Source: Pseudomonas alliivorans
GTDB lineage: Bacteria > Pseudomonadota > Gammaproteobacteria > Pseudomonadales > Pseudomonadaceae
NCBI RefSeq assembly: GCF_017826695.1
Contig: NZ_JAFFZW010000001.1
Span: 868,001-932,000, forward strand
DNA length: 64,000 nucleotides
Direction of reading: 5' to 3'
The stretch's first letter is position 1. Every line of letters starts with the position of its first letter. The translations under genes were made by a program, and so were the position numbers. Below are positions 1 to 7,448 of this stretch, one piece after another. The notes below the pieces were generated by a model. The model saw only the letters and a program-made list of their open reading frames with translations, made no database searches and was not told where the DNA came from.

Positions 1-793
1 CGCTGGTGCCGTGTACCGGCTCGTGCATGGTGATGTTCCACAGATTGTTGAGCTCGACCATCATCGAGTTCGAACTGACGATCTTCATGTCGAATTCGAA
101 GTAGGGGAACATGGTGCCGCTGAGCAGACTGACCGTGGCTCCCGTGGTGAATTGCAGCTCCAGGCTCACCAGCAACGAGTCGCCATGGCGCTGTACCCGC
201 GACTCGATATTGCGCAGTTCGCCGCCACCGAAGGTCACGCCCAGGTCGATGGTGTGGATCGCCTGTGCCAGGAGGAAAGACCGCAGGGTCGAATCAAGCC
301 CCCACAGCGGTGAGGTCGGTTTGCTCGCGTAATGATTGAGCTGGATATGCACAATCTCGCCGAATTGCTCGGTGCCCGTCATCTGCCGCAACTGGCCCAT
401 GGGTTTGGCGAACTTGAAGTTCATGCCGACACCCGTGACTACGCCGGAGCGACGGCTGGCGTCGATCAGCTCTTCCAGCTCGGCAAGGGTGAAGCAAGGC
501 GGTTTTTCGACGAAAACATGCACGCCCCTGGCCATCGCCTTGAATGCGAGATCCCGGTGTGCCTGGGGCGGGCAGGCCATGACTACCGCATCGACCTGAG
601 CAGAGGCGAGCATCTCGTCGAAGTTGTCGGTAATCATCACATGGGATACGAAGCGATTGATCTGCTCGGCACGGCTGCGGTCGCTGTCGCAGACCGCAAC
701 GATACGGATATCCGGCATTTGCAGCAGTGTGGGCAGCAGGTTTTCCTGCATTTGTGCGCCAAGACCAACGATGCCAACTCTGAGTCCAGTCAT
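1..793 (-). CDS. Gfo/Idh/MocA family NAD(P)-dependent oxidoreductase (C-terminus beyond window)
   Basis: Reading the minus strand from 793 to the window edge gives an uninterrupted frame of about 264 residues. It begins MTGLRVGIVGLGAQMQENLL, a Rossmann dinucleotide-binding motif (GxGxxx). It continues through VDAVVMACPPQAH and VHVFVEKPPCFT, the EKP signature of the Gfo/Idh/MocA family, in which the lysine contacts substrate. Family members oxidise or reduce sugars, cyclitols and related polyols in the cytoplasm; the substrate here cannot be told. The ATG at 793 was chosen because GGAG sits six bases upstream; the ATG at 799 would touch that GGAG. The remaining C-terminal part lies outside the window. 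No transporter or kinase is directly adjacent on this side, so pathway context is missing. Family assignment is firm, function unknown. Confidence 0.85.
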   Translation of the reverse strand, partial: MTGLRVGIVGLGAQMQENLLPTLLQMPDIRIVAVCDSDRSRAEQINRFVSHVMITDNFDEMLASAQVDAVVMACPPQAHRDLAFKAMARGVHVFVEKPPCFTLAELEELIDASRRSGVVTGVGMNFKFAKPMGQLRQMTGTEQFGEIVHIQLNHYASKPTSPLWGLDSTLRSFLLAQAIHTIDLGVTFGGGELRNIESRVQRHGDSLLVSLELQFTTGATVSLLSGTMFPYFEFDMKIVSSNSMMVELNNLWNITMHEPVHGTS

Positions 794-1622
794 AATCATC
801 TCCTCATCGGTAAAATCGGATGTATTCATTGGAAAACACGGGCGAACGCGTACACGAAATCCTTTCGGGCTGCCTTGGGGGCAAGCCGATCAGGTTCAGC
901 GTTCGGTCAAGTCGGTAAAGCGGGCCAGGTTGCCCTATATCGTGGAATCACGCCGGCGACGGAGCCTGCCATCGTGTGTTGCAGCCTGAGCCGGGGCAGG
1001 CTTTGTCTGTCGGGTTTCAATCGCTGATCCGGCACGTGCCTCGACAGTGGCGCAGTTCATTTCGAGCAACCTCAATTGCAGGGTTTTCGCCAGCCGTGAG
1101 TGCAACGAGGCGTCAGCGCTCCGGCGGTGCGCAGGGTGCTTCAAAACGGTTGCAAAGTACTGATGGGTTGCCTTGAACGAGGACGTTTCGCTGTCTGAGT
1201 GACGCGTATCCATAAACCAGTCTTCCTTGAATTACAGGTTCTTCCCTGACGCGTTCGATGCTTCATGGCGAAGTCGTTGCGGCAGACGGTCGCACCGGTT
1301 ACGTGCGAAACTGAATCTATATCGACGCTTACAGCATGGCAACACGCGTCCATAGAACCAAAGATTATTAAAAGACGTTATAGAACTTATGTATTTGAAT
1401 GAACGGTACGCGTATCGTTATCGATGCTTATGATTAATAACGACTTTCTGTTTTGGTCAATGAATACTGGCTTTTGGCCTAAGTTGATAACAGGTGTATT
1501 TGATTTTTAAGGCATAAGCTCATAATTTTTAGACTTGCATTTATGGTGTAAGCCCGCCGTTAACCCTTTTTATCCGGATCGTCACCTGTGCTGACGGCAT
1601 CCCGCCTCAACAAGGAGCATGC
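794..1622. other. Long intergenic region between divergent genes
   Basis: About 830 bases separate the oxidoreductase (minus) from the MFS gene (plus). The part from about 1350 to 1560 is clearly AT-richer than the surroundings and probably holds promoters. An open minus-strand frame at 935-1213 has an AAGGA some ten bases before its ATG, but its predicted protein has no recognisable family and an odd arginine- and histidine-rich composition, so it is not called as a gene. No RNA gene or clear terminator was seen. Confidence 0.5.
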
Positions 1623-2774
1623 ATGACCTCTTTCAGCACCGTAGCCCAGGATGCCAAGGCTCGGGCCGAACAGTCCTCGACGCGCATTGCGTTTTTCATT
1701 GCCGGTTTCAGTGTGGCCTCATGGGCACCGCTGGTGCCTTATGCCAAACAACGGATGGGGCTTGACGAAGGGACGCTGGGCCTCTTGCTGCTGTGTCTGG
1801 GCGTGGGTTCCATCATCGCCATGCCGCTGGCCGGGGCGCTGGCGGCGCGTTTTGGTTGTCGGCGTCTGCTGGTGATCTCTACGCTGTTGATCTGTCTGTG
1901 CCTGCCGCTGCTGGCGACCGTATCGAGTCTGCCGTTGCTGATCGCGGTGCTGTTTCTGTTCGGCGCCAGCATGGGCGGCGTGGACTGTACGGCTAATGTG
2001 CAGGCGGTGATCGTCGAGCGGGCCAGCGGCAAGACCATGATGTCGGGTTTCCACGGCCTGTTCAGTCTGGGCGGCATTGTCGGAGCTGCCGGTGTCAGTG
2101 GCCTGCTCAGTCTGGGCATTTCACCGTTCGCGTCGATGCTGGTCGTCGTCGCGCTGACGCTGCTGGCACTGGCGAAGGCTGCGCCCAATCTTCTGTCCTA
2201 CGGCAGCCGCTCGGACGGGCCGGCGTTTGCGATTCCGCATGGCGTGGTGTTGTTCATCGGGCTGCTGTGCTTCACGGTGTTTCTGGCCGAAGGCGCAATG
2301 CTGGACTGGAGCGCGGTCTTTCTGACGTCGTTGCGCAGTGTCGAGGCATCCTACGCCGGACTGGGCTATGCGGTGTTCGCAGTGACCATGACGCTGGGGC
2401 GGCTGTTCGGCGATGCGGTCGTGCGCCGGGTGGGCTCCAACCGGGTGATCATCCTCGGCGGACTGTGCGCAGCGGCAGGTCTTGCCGTAGCCACACTGAT
2501 TCCGGCCTGGGAAGCGGCACTGCTGGGTTATGCGCTGGTCGGCGCAGGCTGCTCGAACATCGTGCCGGTGTGCTACAGCGCAGTCGGTCGGCAGAAAACC
2601 ATGCCGCAAAGCGTGGCCATTCCGGCGATCACCACCGTGGGTTACGCCGGGATTCTGATCGGGCCTGCTGCCATCGGCTTCATCGCCCATGTGAGCAGCC
2701 TTGAAGTCGCCTTCATGATCGTCGCCGTGATGCTGCTGGGCGTCGCAATCGGCGGAAGCCAATTGAGGACCTGA
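1623..2774 (+). CDS. MFS transporter, YbjJ/fucose-permease-like
   Basis: A 383-residue protein with about twelve hydrophobic segments. Early in the protein comes the pattern SVASWAPLVPYAKQRMGLDEG, with a long run of small residues in each helix, as in inner-membrane YbjJ-like members of the major facilitator superfamily. An MFS loop signature is visible near residue 75-85 (GALAARFGCRR). Helices continue to the last residues (VAFMIVAVMLLGVAIGG). The start is supported by AAGGAG five bases upstream. The likely role is proton-coupled export or uptake of a small solute; the substrate is unknown. It converges on the PhzF-like gene with only three bases between the stop codons and no room for a separate terminator. 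Family confidence is high, function low. Confidence 0.85.
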   Translation: MTSFSTVAQDAKARAEQSSTRIAFFIAGFSVASWAPLVPYAKQRMGLDEGTLGLLLLCLGVGSIIAMPLAGALAARFGCRRLLVISTLLICLCLPLLATVSSLPLLIAVLFLFGASMGGVDCTANVQAVIVERASGKTMMSGFHGLFSLGGIVGAAGVSGLLSLGISPFASMLVVVALTLLALAKAAPNLLSYGSRSDGPAFAIPHGVVLFIGLLCFTVFLAEGAMLDWSAVFLTSLRSVEASYAGLGYAVFAVTMTLGRLFGDAVVRRVGSNRVIILGGLCAAAGLAVATLIPAWEAALLGYALVGAGCSNIVPVCYSAVGRQKTMPQSVAIPAITTVGYAGILIGPAAIGFIAHVSSLEVAFMIVAVMLLGVAIGGSQLRT

Positions 2775-2777
2775 ACC

Positions 2778-3611
2778 TCAAAGCCTGCGCGCCATGCCGG
2801 ACACGCGGATCGAGCTGCCGATCTGCTGCGGTATCTCGGCGCGCAGGCGCGAACGGCTGCCCATGTCCTCGCCCTGCAGAATGTCGATGACCCCGCCGTG
2901 TGGCCAGCCGATGTCACGCAGATAACCCGCCAGTGCCGCCGTGGCTGCGCCGGTTGCCGGGTCTTCGTACACCCCGCCGAAGGCAAACGGATTACGGGTA
3001 TGGAAAAACTGCTCGCTTTCGGCATACGCGAGCAGAATCGTGGCCCAGCCCTCGCGGACCATCAGGTCGCGTCCTGTCTGCTGGTCATACTTCATGGCCT
3101 TGAGCGCTGCCCGGCTGTTCAACGCCAGAATCAGATGCCCGGCCCCGCCATTGATGTAGGCAGGTGGGATGCGAGTATCCATATCGGCATGCGTATAACC
3201 GAACAGCGCCAAGGCCTCGTTGAGAAGTTCTGTGCTGATCGGCTTGCTGTGCGTGGCGGGGGACTGCAGCGCGGCCGAGGTCAGCGAACCCTGAGCGTGG
3301 CCTTCGACAGTGATCCGTGCGTTGTTGAGCGCAAGGTTGAACACGCCGTCGCCTTGCTGCGCGGCCAGTGCTGCGCCCAGGGCGATCGTCGCGTGACCGC
3401 AGAACGGCACTTCGGCCAGCGGCGAAAAATAACGCACACGCCAGTCGCCATCGAGAGGCGCGGCAAACGCGGTTTCGGAGAATCCGACGTCGGCGGCAAT
3501 CTGCTGCATGACCTGATCGTCAGGCAGTGCCTCGCCAATCCACACGCCAGCCGGGTTTCCCCCTTGATCCCCGTCGCTGAACGCAGCCAGTTTGAGTATT
3601 TCAGTCGCCAT
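2778..3611 (-). CDS. PhzF family isomerase/epimerase
   Basis: A 277-residue cytoplasmic protein of the PhzF/diaminopimelate-epimerase fold, close to the usual family length. Diagnostic features are FSDGDQGGNPAGV near residues 11-23, GFSETAF around 43-49 (E46 corresponds to the catalytic glutamate of PhzF), FCGHAT at 70-75, and EDPATGAATAALAGYL in the second half, which repeats the first half's topology. The chosen ATG at 3611 has AAAGGA nine bases upstream; the open frame extends further 5' but without family similarity. PhzF itself isomerises a phenazine precursor, but no phenazine genes are nearby, so a general isomerase role is all that can be inferred. It stands alone, 114 bases downstream of the PACE gene on the same strand, and could share its transcript. 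Confidence 0.88.
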   Translation of the reverse strand: MATEILKLAAFSDGDQGGNPAGVWIGEALPDDQVMQQIAADVGFSETAFAAPLDGDWRVRYFSPLAEVPFCGHATIALGAALAAQQGDGVFNLALNNARITVEGHAQGSLTSAALQSPATHSKPISTELLNEALALFGYTHADMDTRIPPAYINGGAGHLILALNSRAALKAMKYDQQTGRDLMVREGWATILLAYAESEQFFHTRNPFAFGGVYEDPATGAATAALAGYLRDIGWPHGGVIDILQGEDMGSRSRLRAEIPQQIGSSIRVSGMARRL

Positions 3612-3724
3612 TGTTGCGGGTCCTTTGCCGTTGTCAGGTCTGACAGTGTGCTCCAGAGGCGGGCCGATAATCCAACCGCAAATCCTTATGCGGTGCATAT
3701 ACAGGCCTGATGGATGATGGGGCC

Positions 3725-4207
3725 TCAAACCGCTTCGCATTTCGACAGGCGCCGCTGCCGGACCCGCTCACGCAGCTTGTCATAGGCCCAGTTGAACAGC
3801 ATGGTGTAAGGCAGGAACATCAACAGCAGGCCGATATCCAGCACGAACGCTTCGAGCAGGCTGATCGACAGCCACCAGGCGGCCAGCGGTACGACCGCCA
3901 GAATCAGGCCGCCCTCGAAACCCAGTGCATGCAGCGCCCGCGTGGTCAGGCTCATGGCGAAGCCGGTCCGGGCTCGCAGGCGGTCGAACAACGCGTTGTA
4001 AATCATGTTCCAGAGCATGGCGACGGTGGAGATCATGACGGTCATCGCGCCCATCAGGGTCAGCGAGTGGTTCATCAGCCAAGCCAGCAGCGGGGCGACC
4101 AGGATCACGCCGCCCAGCTCGAACAGACCGGCGTGCAGGATGCGCTCCTTGAGGGATTTGCCCGGTACCTGAGTCTGTTCAGAGGTATTGGTGAGAGTGC
4201 GGCTCAT
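3725..4207 (-). CDS. PACE family multidrug efflux protein (double BTP domain)
   Basis: A 160-residue inner-membrane protein with four hydrophobic helices arranged as two tandem bacterial-transmembrane-pair domains, the architecture of proteobacterial antimicrobial compound efflux (PACE) proteins such as AceI. Visible motifs are RILHAGLFELGG at the start of helix 1, WNMIYNALFD at the end of helix 2, RALHALGFEGG at helix 3 and FNWAYDKLR at the end of helix 4; the internal repeat is obvious. PACE pumps export biocides such as chlorhexidine or diamines using the proton gradient; which substrate applies here is unknown. The ATG at 4207 is supported by AAAGGA eight bases upstream. The divergent LysR gene 99 bases away is the usual partner and regulator of this family. 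Confidence 0.92.
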   Translation of the reverse strand: MSRTLTNTSEQTQVPGKSLKERILHAGLFELGGVILVAPLLAWLMNHSLTLMGAMTVMISTVAMLWNMIYNALFDRLRARTGFAMSLTTRALHALGFEGGLILAVVPLAAWWLSISLLEAFVLDIGLLLMFLPYTMLFNWAYDKLRERVRQRRLSKCEAV

Positions 4208-4280
4208 GACGCGTCGGTCCTTTGTGGTCATTCGTGGCCGCATTATCATCGGTCTTTGCGTTAAGCTGAAAATCATTGCC

Positions 4281-4295
4281 ATCGGTAAAACCGAT
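4281..4295. promoter_or_regulatory. Candidate LysR operator between PACE and lysR genes
   Basis: ATCGGT-AAA-ACCGAT is a perfect dyad and contains the LysR-type T-N11-A core (T at 4282, A at 4294). It lies directly before the GAGG ribosome-binding site of the lysR gene. A further copy of the half-site ATCGGT occurs at 4248-4253, towards the PACE gene. The layout fits autorepression by the LysR protein and activation of the divergent efflux gene. Confidence 0.5.
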
Positions 4296-4306
4296 AGAGG
4301 TCGCTC

Positions 4307-5191
4307 ATGAGTTATTCACCCGAGGCGCTGGAAGCCTTTGCACAGATCGCCGCGCTGGGTTCGTTCAGTGCGGCGGCACGGCGGCTGGGCAAGAGCCAGT
4401 CGACCATCAGCGAAGCGATTGCCCGGCTGGAGATTGATCTGGGGCTGGAACTGTTTGATCGCTCGTCACGTCAGCCGGTGTTGACCGAAGCAGGCAAGGT
4501 GATGCTGGGCCGGGTCGATGATGTGTTGTGCGCTGCCGACCGCTTGCGGCGTGCCGCAGGAAGACTGGTCGAGGGCGTCGAGCCAAGGCTGACGCTGGTG
4601 CTGTCGGACGCCAACCAGTTTGCCGATTTCGAGCGGTTGATGGCCGAGCTGGATCAGCGCTTTCCAGAACTGGAGATGGAGTGCGTGTTTGCCGAGCATG
4701 GGGATGCGATCAGCCTGGTGCAGTCGGGCAGGGCATCGCTGGGTCTGCTCTCGGCGCAGTCCAGTTATCCGCCGGAGATCGGCCATGCGACCATCGACGA
4801 GTGTGCCGATTTCGGTCTGTTCGTGTCGCACAAGCACCCGCTGGCCGCGCTGGAACGGGTCGATTATCAGCAACTGGCGCGCTACCGGGCGCTGCGCCTC
4901 AACACGCTGGTCGAGCAAAGCATACCCACCGATGACCTGCCTACCAGCGGCCACAGGCATTGGTCGGCACCCAATTACCTGTTGCTGATGGACATGGCCG
5001 CTTTCGGCTTCGGCTGGTCGGCGTTACCGCGCTGGCTGGTGTCGCGTTATTCAGGCGGATTGCTCAAGGAACTCAACGTTTCCGGCTGGCCGCGCCGTTC
5101 GGCCGTGGATGTGATCTGGTCGTTTCAACGCAGCCTGGGGCCGGCCGGTTCGTGGCTGCTGGATTCGCTGGTGCCCTTTGCCGGGGAATGA
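4307..5191 (+). CDS. LysR family transcriptional regulator of the divergent PACE gene
   Basis: A 294-residue protein with an N-terminal winged helix-turn-helix at about residues 4-62 (ALEAFAQIAALGSFSAAARR, then SQSTISEAIARLE and LELFDR), followed by a periplasmic-binding-like effector domain to the end. Length and arrangement are standard for the family. GAGG lies six bases before the ATG. Divergent LysR genes are usual beside PACE efflux genes, where the regulator responds to the pump's substrate; that role is inferred here from position and from the T-N11-A dyad in the shared promoter. A short hairpin (GCCTC/GAGGC) follows the stop codon near 5198-5213. Confidence 0.9.
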   Translation: MSYSPEALEAFAQIAALGSFSAAARRLGKSQSTISEAIARLEIDLGLELFDRSSRQPVLTEAGKVMLGRVDDVLCAADRLRRAAGRLVEGVEPRLTLVLSDANQFADFERLMAELDQRFPELEMECVFAEHGDAISLVQSGRASLGLLSAQSSYPPEIGHATIDECADFGLFVSHKHPLAALERVDYQQLARYRALRLNTLVEQSIPTDDLPTSGHRHWSAPNYLLLMDMAAFGFGWSALPRWLVSRYSGGLLKELNVSGWPRRSAVDVIWSFQRSLGPAGSWLLDSLVPFAGE

Positions 5192-5311
5192 ACAGGCCTC
5201 GATAGTGAGGCTTCGTGCATCAGCTTCGGAAGCGTCTGACATATAACTTCGAGCATGTCCTTTAGCGTCGTCACCCCTGCATTCCGCAGGCGATTAAGCA
5301 AAGGACCTCAC

Positions 5312-5725
5312 ATGATTCCTTCCGCACGCCAGGGCGACCTGCACGTCTGCCCCATTCCCGGGCACCTTCCAACACCCATCGTCAGCGCGTCCGGCGATGT
5401 GCTCGCCAACGTCATGAACGTCGCGCGGGTCGGCGACGTCTGTGCCTGCGGCGCTGTTATCGTCGCGGGCTTCCCGTCGATACGGGTCAACGGCCGCCCC
5501 ATGGCCCATCTGGGCAGCCCTACCAGCCATGGCGGAATGATCGTCAACGGCAGCCCGGATGTGGTGGGTGGGTTTAACGCGAGTAATGGCGGTGTGGTCG
5601 ACTTTTCCCGGCTCGGGATGTTGCGCGATGACGGTTCGGTGGATGAGGTCAGGCTGGACGCGTTAATGAGTGATCCAGAGCTTTTGGACCGGGCTGAAAA
5701 GGCAGGTGCACTGGTTGATGCCTAA
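5312..5725 (+). CDS. PAAR domain protein, type VI secretion spike tip
   Basis: A 137-residue protein whose first 90 residues form a PAAR domain: ARQGDLHVCP, then ANVMNVARVGDVCACG, FPSIRVNGRPMAHLGSPTSHGG and IVNGSPDVVGG, with the conserved histidines and cysteines that bind the metal at the cone tip. PAAR proteins cap the VgrG trimer of the type VI secretion system and carry or recruit effectors. The remaining 45 or so residues are hydrophilic and resemble no effector domain known to me, so this may be a bare adaptor or a tip whose toxin was lost. The start at 5312 has AAGGA seven bases upstream. No VgrG or structural T6SS gene is in the window, so this is an orphan tip locus with an uncharacterised gene following it. 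Confidence 0.9.
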   Translation: MIPSARQGDLHVCPIPGHLPTPIVSASGDVLANVMNVARVGDVCACGAVIVAGFPSIRVNGRPMAHLGSPTSHGGMIVNGSPDVVGGFNASNGGVVDFSRLGMLRDDGSVDEVRLDALMSDPELLDRAEKAGALVDA

Positions 5726-5767
5726 TGCCAGTGATCGTTGTCGTTGTCCATTTGCCGGAATTAACGT

Positions 5768-6178
5768 ATGCGGCATAGGACGCCAGGCCTTGGTTTTAAG
5801 TCTTTCTGCTGCATTATGCTCCTAGTCTCTCCGTTGGTCGTCGTCAGTCTTATCACCCCCGATGCATGGCTCCATTATCCGGTCGAGGCAAAAAAAACGT
5901 TGGGTTTTATCTGGAATACCAATCACCGGATTTACAGAGGGACGCTTTTTCCGGGCGAAAGCTCTTTCGATTGGGGCGAACTATTACGTAATGAAAGATT
6001 TTTTATGAGGCTTGAATGGTGGGGGGGCTCGGCTGGACGACATTGCGTTGTGATAACCCCAACCCTTTGGGGCACTGATATCTATCTTGATGCCGAAGGC
6101 GCTGTCGACACGAGCGTCGGGAGTGGCACTGATCTGGAGCTGCTCAAGCCTTGCCCAACCGAGAACGATCCATGGTGA
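5768..6178 (+). CDS. Hypothetical membrane-anchored protein downstream of PAAR gene
   Basis: A 136-residue protein that I do not recognise. It has one hydrophobic segment near residues 12-32 (SFCCIMLLVSPLVVVSLITP), then a soluble domain rich in aromatic residues (EWWGG, TPTLWGTDIYLD) with a cysteine close to the end, suggesting an inner-membrane protein with a periplasmic domain. It follows the PAAR gene by 42 bases on the same strand, a position often taken by immunity proteins, but no toxin domain is visible upstream. The coding sequence contains a run of eight A (5890-5897) and one of seven G (6021-6027), both prone to slippage. The GC content is lower than that of neighbours. Function unknown; the immunity idea is a weak inference from position. 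Confidence 0.5.
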   Translation: MRHRTPGLGFKSFCCIMLLVSPLVVVSLITPDAWLHYPVEAKKTLGFIWNTNHRIYRGTLFPGESSFDWGELLRNERFFMRLEWWGGSAGRHCVVITPTLWGTDIYLDAEGAVDTSVGSGTDLELLKPCPTENDPW

Positions 6179-6417
6179 TTCGCGCCAGTCAGATAGCTGA
6201 TCTCCATCGGTTTGGAGTGGGGCTACCCGGATGCCATTCAGAAAGCGTCGGTGCAACAATTCGAACCACACACGCTGATAGACGCCAGATTCAAATTCCT
6301 GATCCTGGGAGCGATGTCTAGCGCAAGGGAATTGAATTCGCAGGTGCCCGGTTTCGTCATGGGGCTCTCTGTCGTTGGCCCGCAAATGCCTGCGCGCTTA
6401 CGGGCCATGGCCTCATC
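6179..6417. other. Short intergenic region, no supported gene
   Basis: Between the convergent 3' ends of the hypothetical membrane gene and the DUF3077-like gene. Frames are open on both strands but none has a ribosome-binding site or recognisable protein. It may contain decayed remnants of accessory genes; nothing firm can be said. Confidence 0.4.
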
Positions 6418-6660
6418 TTACGCGCTGATCTCGATCCCGCTCAGCGAGCGGTCGATCACGGTCTTGGCCAGTTCGACCAGATGCACGACCGCGAACGCCA
6501 ACTGGCGGTCGGTTCCGCTCAGGCGATCACCGCTTTCGTAGGCTGTGGCAGCGGCGCAGCAGAGCAGTTCGGCGGCGTAGTTCAGGGATTGTTCGAGGGT
6601 GGCGAGAGGGCGTGGCGGGTTTGCAGGGTTTGACAGTGAATCGGATTCGGTAGGGTGCAT
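6418..6660 (-). CDS. Small DUF3077/DUF6124-like Pseudomonas protein
   Basis: An 80-residue acidic, helical protein. Its core, LNYAAELLCCAAATAYESGD followed by AFAVVHLVELAKTVIDRSL, resembles the short Pseudomonas-specific families annotated DUF3077 or DUF6124, whose function is not known. GGGAA lies nine bases before the ATG at 6660. The gene is preceded on its own strand by roughly 230 bases containing several strong hairpins (separate entry), so it may be controlled at RNA level. Family assignment rests on pattern similarity recalled from memory and is moderate; function unknown. Confidence 0.65.
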   Translation of the reverse strand: MHPTESDSLSNPANPPRPLATLEQSLNYAAELLCCAAATAYESGDRLSGTDRQLAFAVVHLVELAKTVIDRSLSGIEISA

Positions 6661-6689
6661 GTTTTAGTGTTCCCAACGCTTGATGATTT

Positions 6690-6890
6690 GACTTCCTTTT
6701 CGCGACTAAACGAAAGGTGGCAGCCGTGCGCAGGTTAGTCGACCGGGCGTTAGGAACCGGCGCACCCGAAGGTGCCCTGGGCACGGCCACCATAAAGTGC
6801 GGACGGTAAGATCCGTCTGAACTCAGGTGAGGCCATGCGCCTAACGTTGCCGGGCGACTAAACCCGATCGCTGATTGGCAGCGACCGGCG
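6690..6890 (-). promoter_or_regulatory. Candidate structured leader RNA with complementary loops, upstream of DUF3077-like gene
   Basis: Read on the minus strand, this region folds into a series of hairpins. In transcript order these are: a TCGCTG/CAGCGA stem (6868-6884); CGGG-TTTAGTCG-CCCG (6866-6851); a GACGG/CCGTC stem (6817-6802); a long stem pairing 6781-6791 with 6716-6729, enclosing a UUCG tetraloop hairpin GCACC-TTCG-GGTGC (6775-6762) and a GGT-CGACTA-ACC hairpin (6744-6733); and TTTCG-TTTAGTCG-CGAAA (6715-6698). The two hairpins with loop UUUAGUCG are complementary to the CGACUA loop between them, as in kissing-loop or pseudoknot RNAs. The UUCG tetraloop exists only on the minus strand, fixing the direction. 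Its target would be the gene starting at 6660. What it senses, if anything, is unknown. Confidence 0.55.
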
Positions 6891-7103
6891 CACAGTAGAG
6901 GCCCGAATCGAGAGGCGCAAGGGGGCAGGATTTTCTCGGAAATTTCATTCAAGAGAAAGAGAAATGTCCATTCAAGGACCTGAAATGAGCTGACGAATCA
7001 GCTGCCGTAGAGGGCTTTTACGCTCATGCGAACCGAGCCTGATTCGTGGTCACGTCAGAAACGCGCTATAACGGACCGCGTTTCCTCTTTGGTTGGATCT
7101 GAC

Positions 7104-7313
7104 ATGACATTCGACTGGCACAGCGATTTGATTACCCGCGACACCGCCGTAGATGCGCACTACCGAAACACCCAGAACGTGCGACGCTTCATGACCGAAC
7201 AGTGCGGACCGCAGTTCAGGTTTGATCGCGCCTTTATGGCCTGGATTATCGACGCCGAACCCAAGCGGATGGGCCAGGTGGTGGACGAGTGGCTGCGCAG
7301 GCGCGGTAGCTGA
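7104..7313 (+). CDS. DUF6434-like small protein
   Basis: A 69-residue protein starting MTFDWHSDLITRDTAVDAHY and continuing NTQNVRRFMTEQCGPQFRFD and FMAWIIDAEPKRMGQVVDEW. This matches my recollection of the DUF6434 domain, found alone or after SAP-type domains; its role is not established. The frame is open from an ATG at 7026, but family similarity starts at the internal ATG 7104, which has only a weak GGA upstream. If the longer form is used, it adds 26 residues without recognisable features. It stands alone between the DUF3077-like locus and the sensor kinase. Confidence 0.6.
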   Translation: MTFDWHSDLITRDTAVDAHYRNTQNVRRFMTEQCGPQFRFDRAFMAWIIDAEPKRMGQVVDEWLRRRGS

Positions 7314-7448
7314 GCGAGAAACGTCTGCTCGCTCGGAAATGTGACGCAGAGCGTCACGGCTGAATGCCCACGCACCGTTTTCGCGCTGCACACCTCCTTT
7401 ATTTTTGCCAGCGAGCCATTTTTCTCGTAGCGTGCCTGTGCCGGCCTG

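Noticed and set aside
332..1027. Long plus-strand frame opposite the Gfo/Idh/MocA gene
   Set aside because: It is antisense to a frame with a clear Rossmann motif and EKP signature and shows no protein-like features.
935..1213. Minus-strand frame of 92 codons with AAGGA ahead of its ATG
   Set aside because: No recognisable family, odd composition and location in a promoter-like gap; the ribosome-binding site alone is not enough.
6753..6791. GGAACC followed by CCAC, as in HrpL (type III) promoters
   Set aside because: The spacer is 28 bases instead of 15-16, and the bases are part of the hairpin structure; no effector gene follows.
6527..6952. Minus-strand frame of 141 codons overlapping the leader of the DUF3077-like gene
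   Set aside because: The sequence is better explained by strong RNA hairpins; the predicted protein has biased Arg/Pro/Ala content and overlaps a better-supported gene in another frame.
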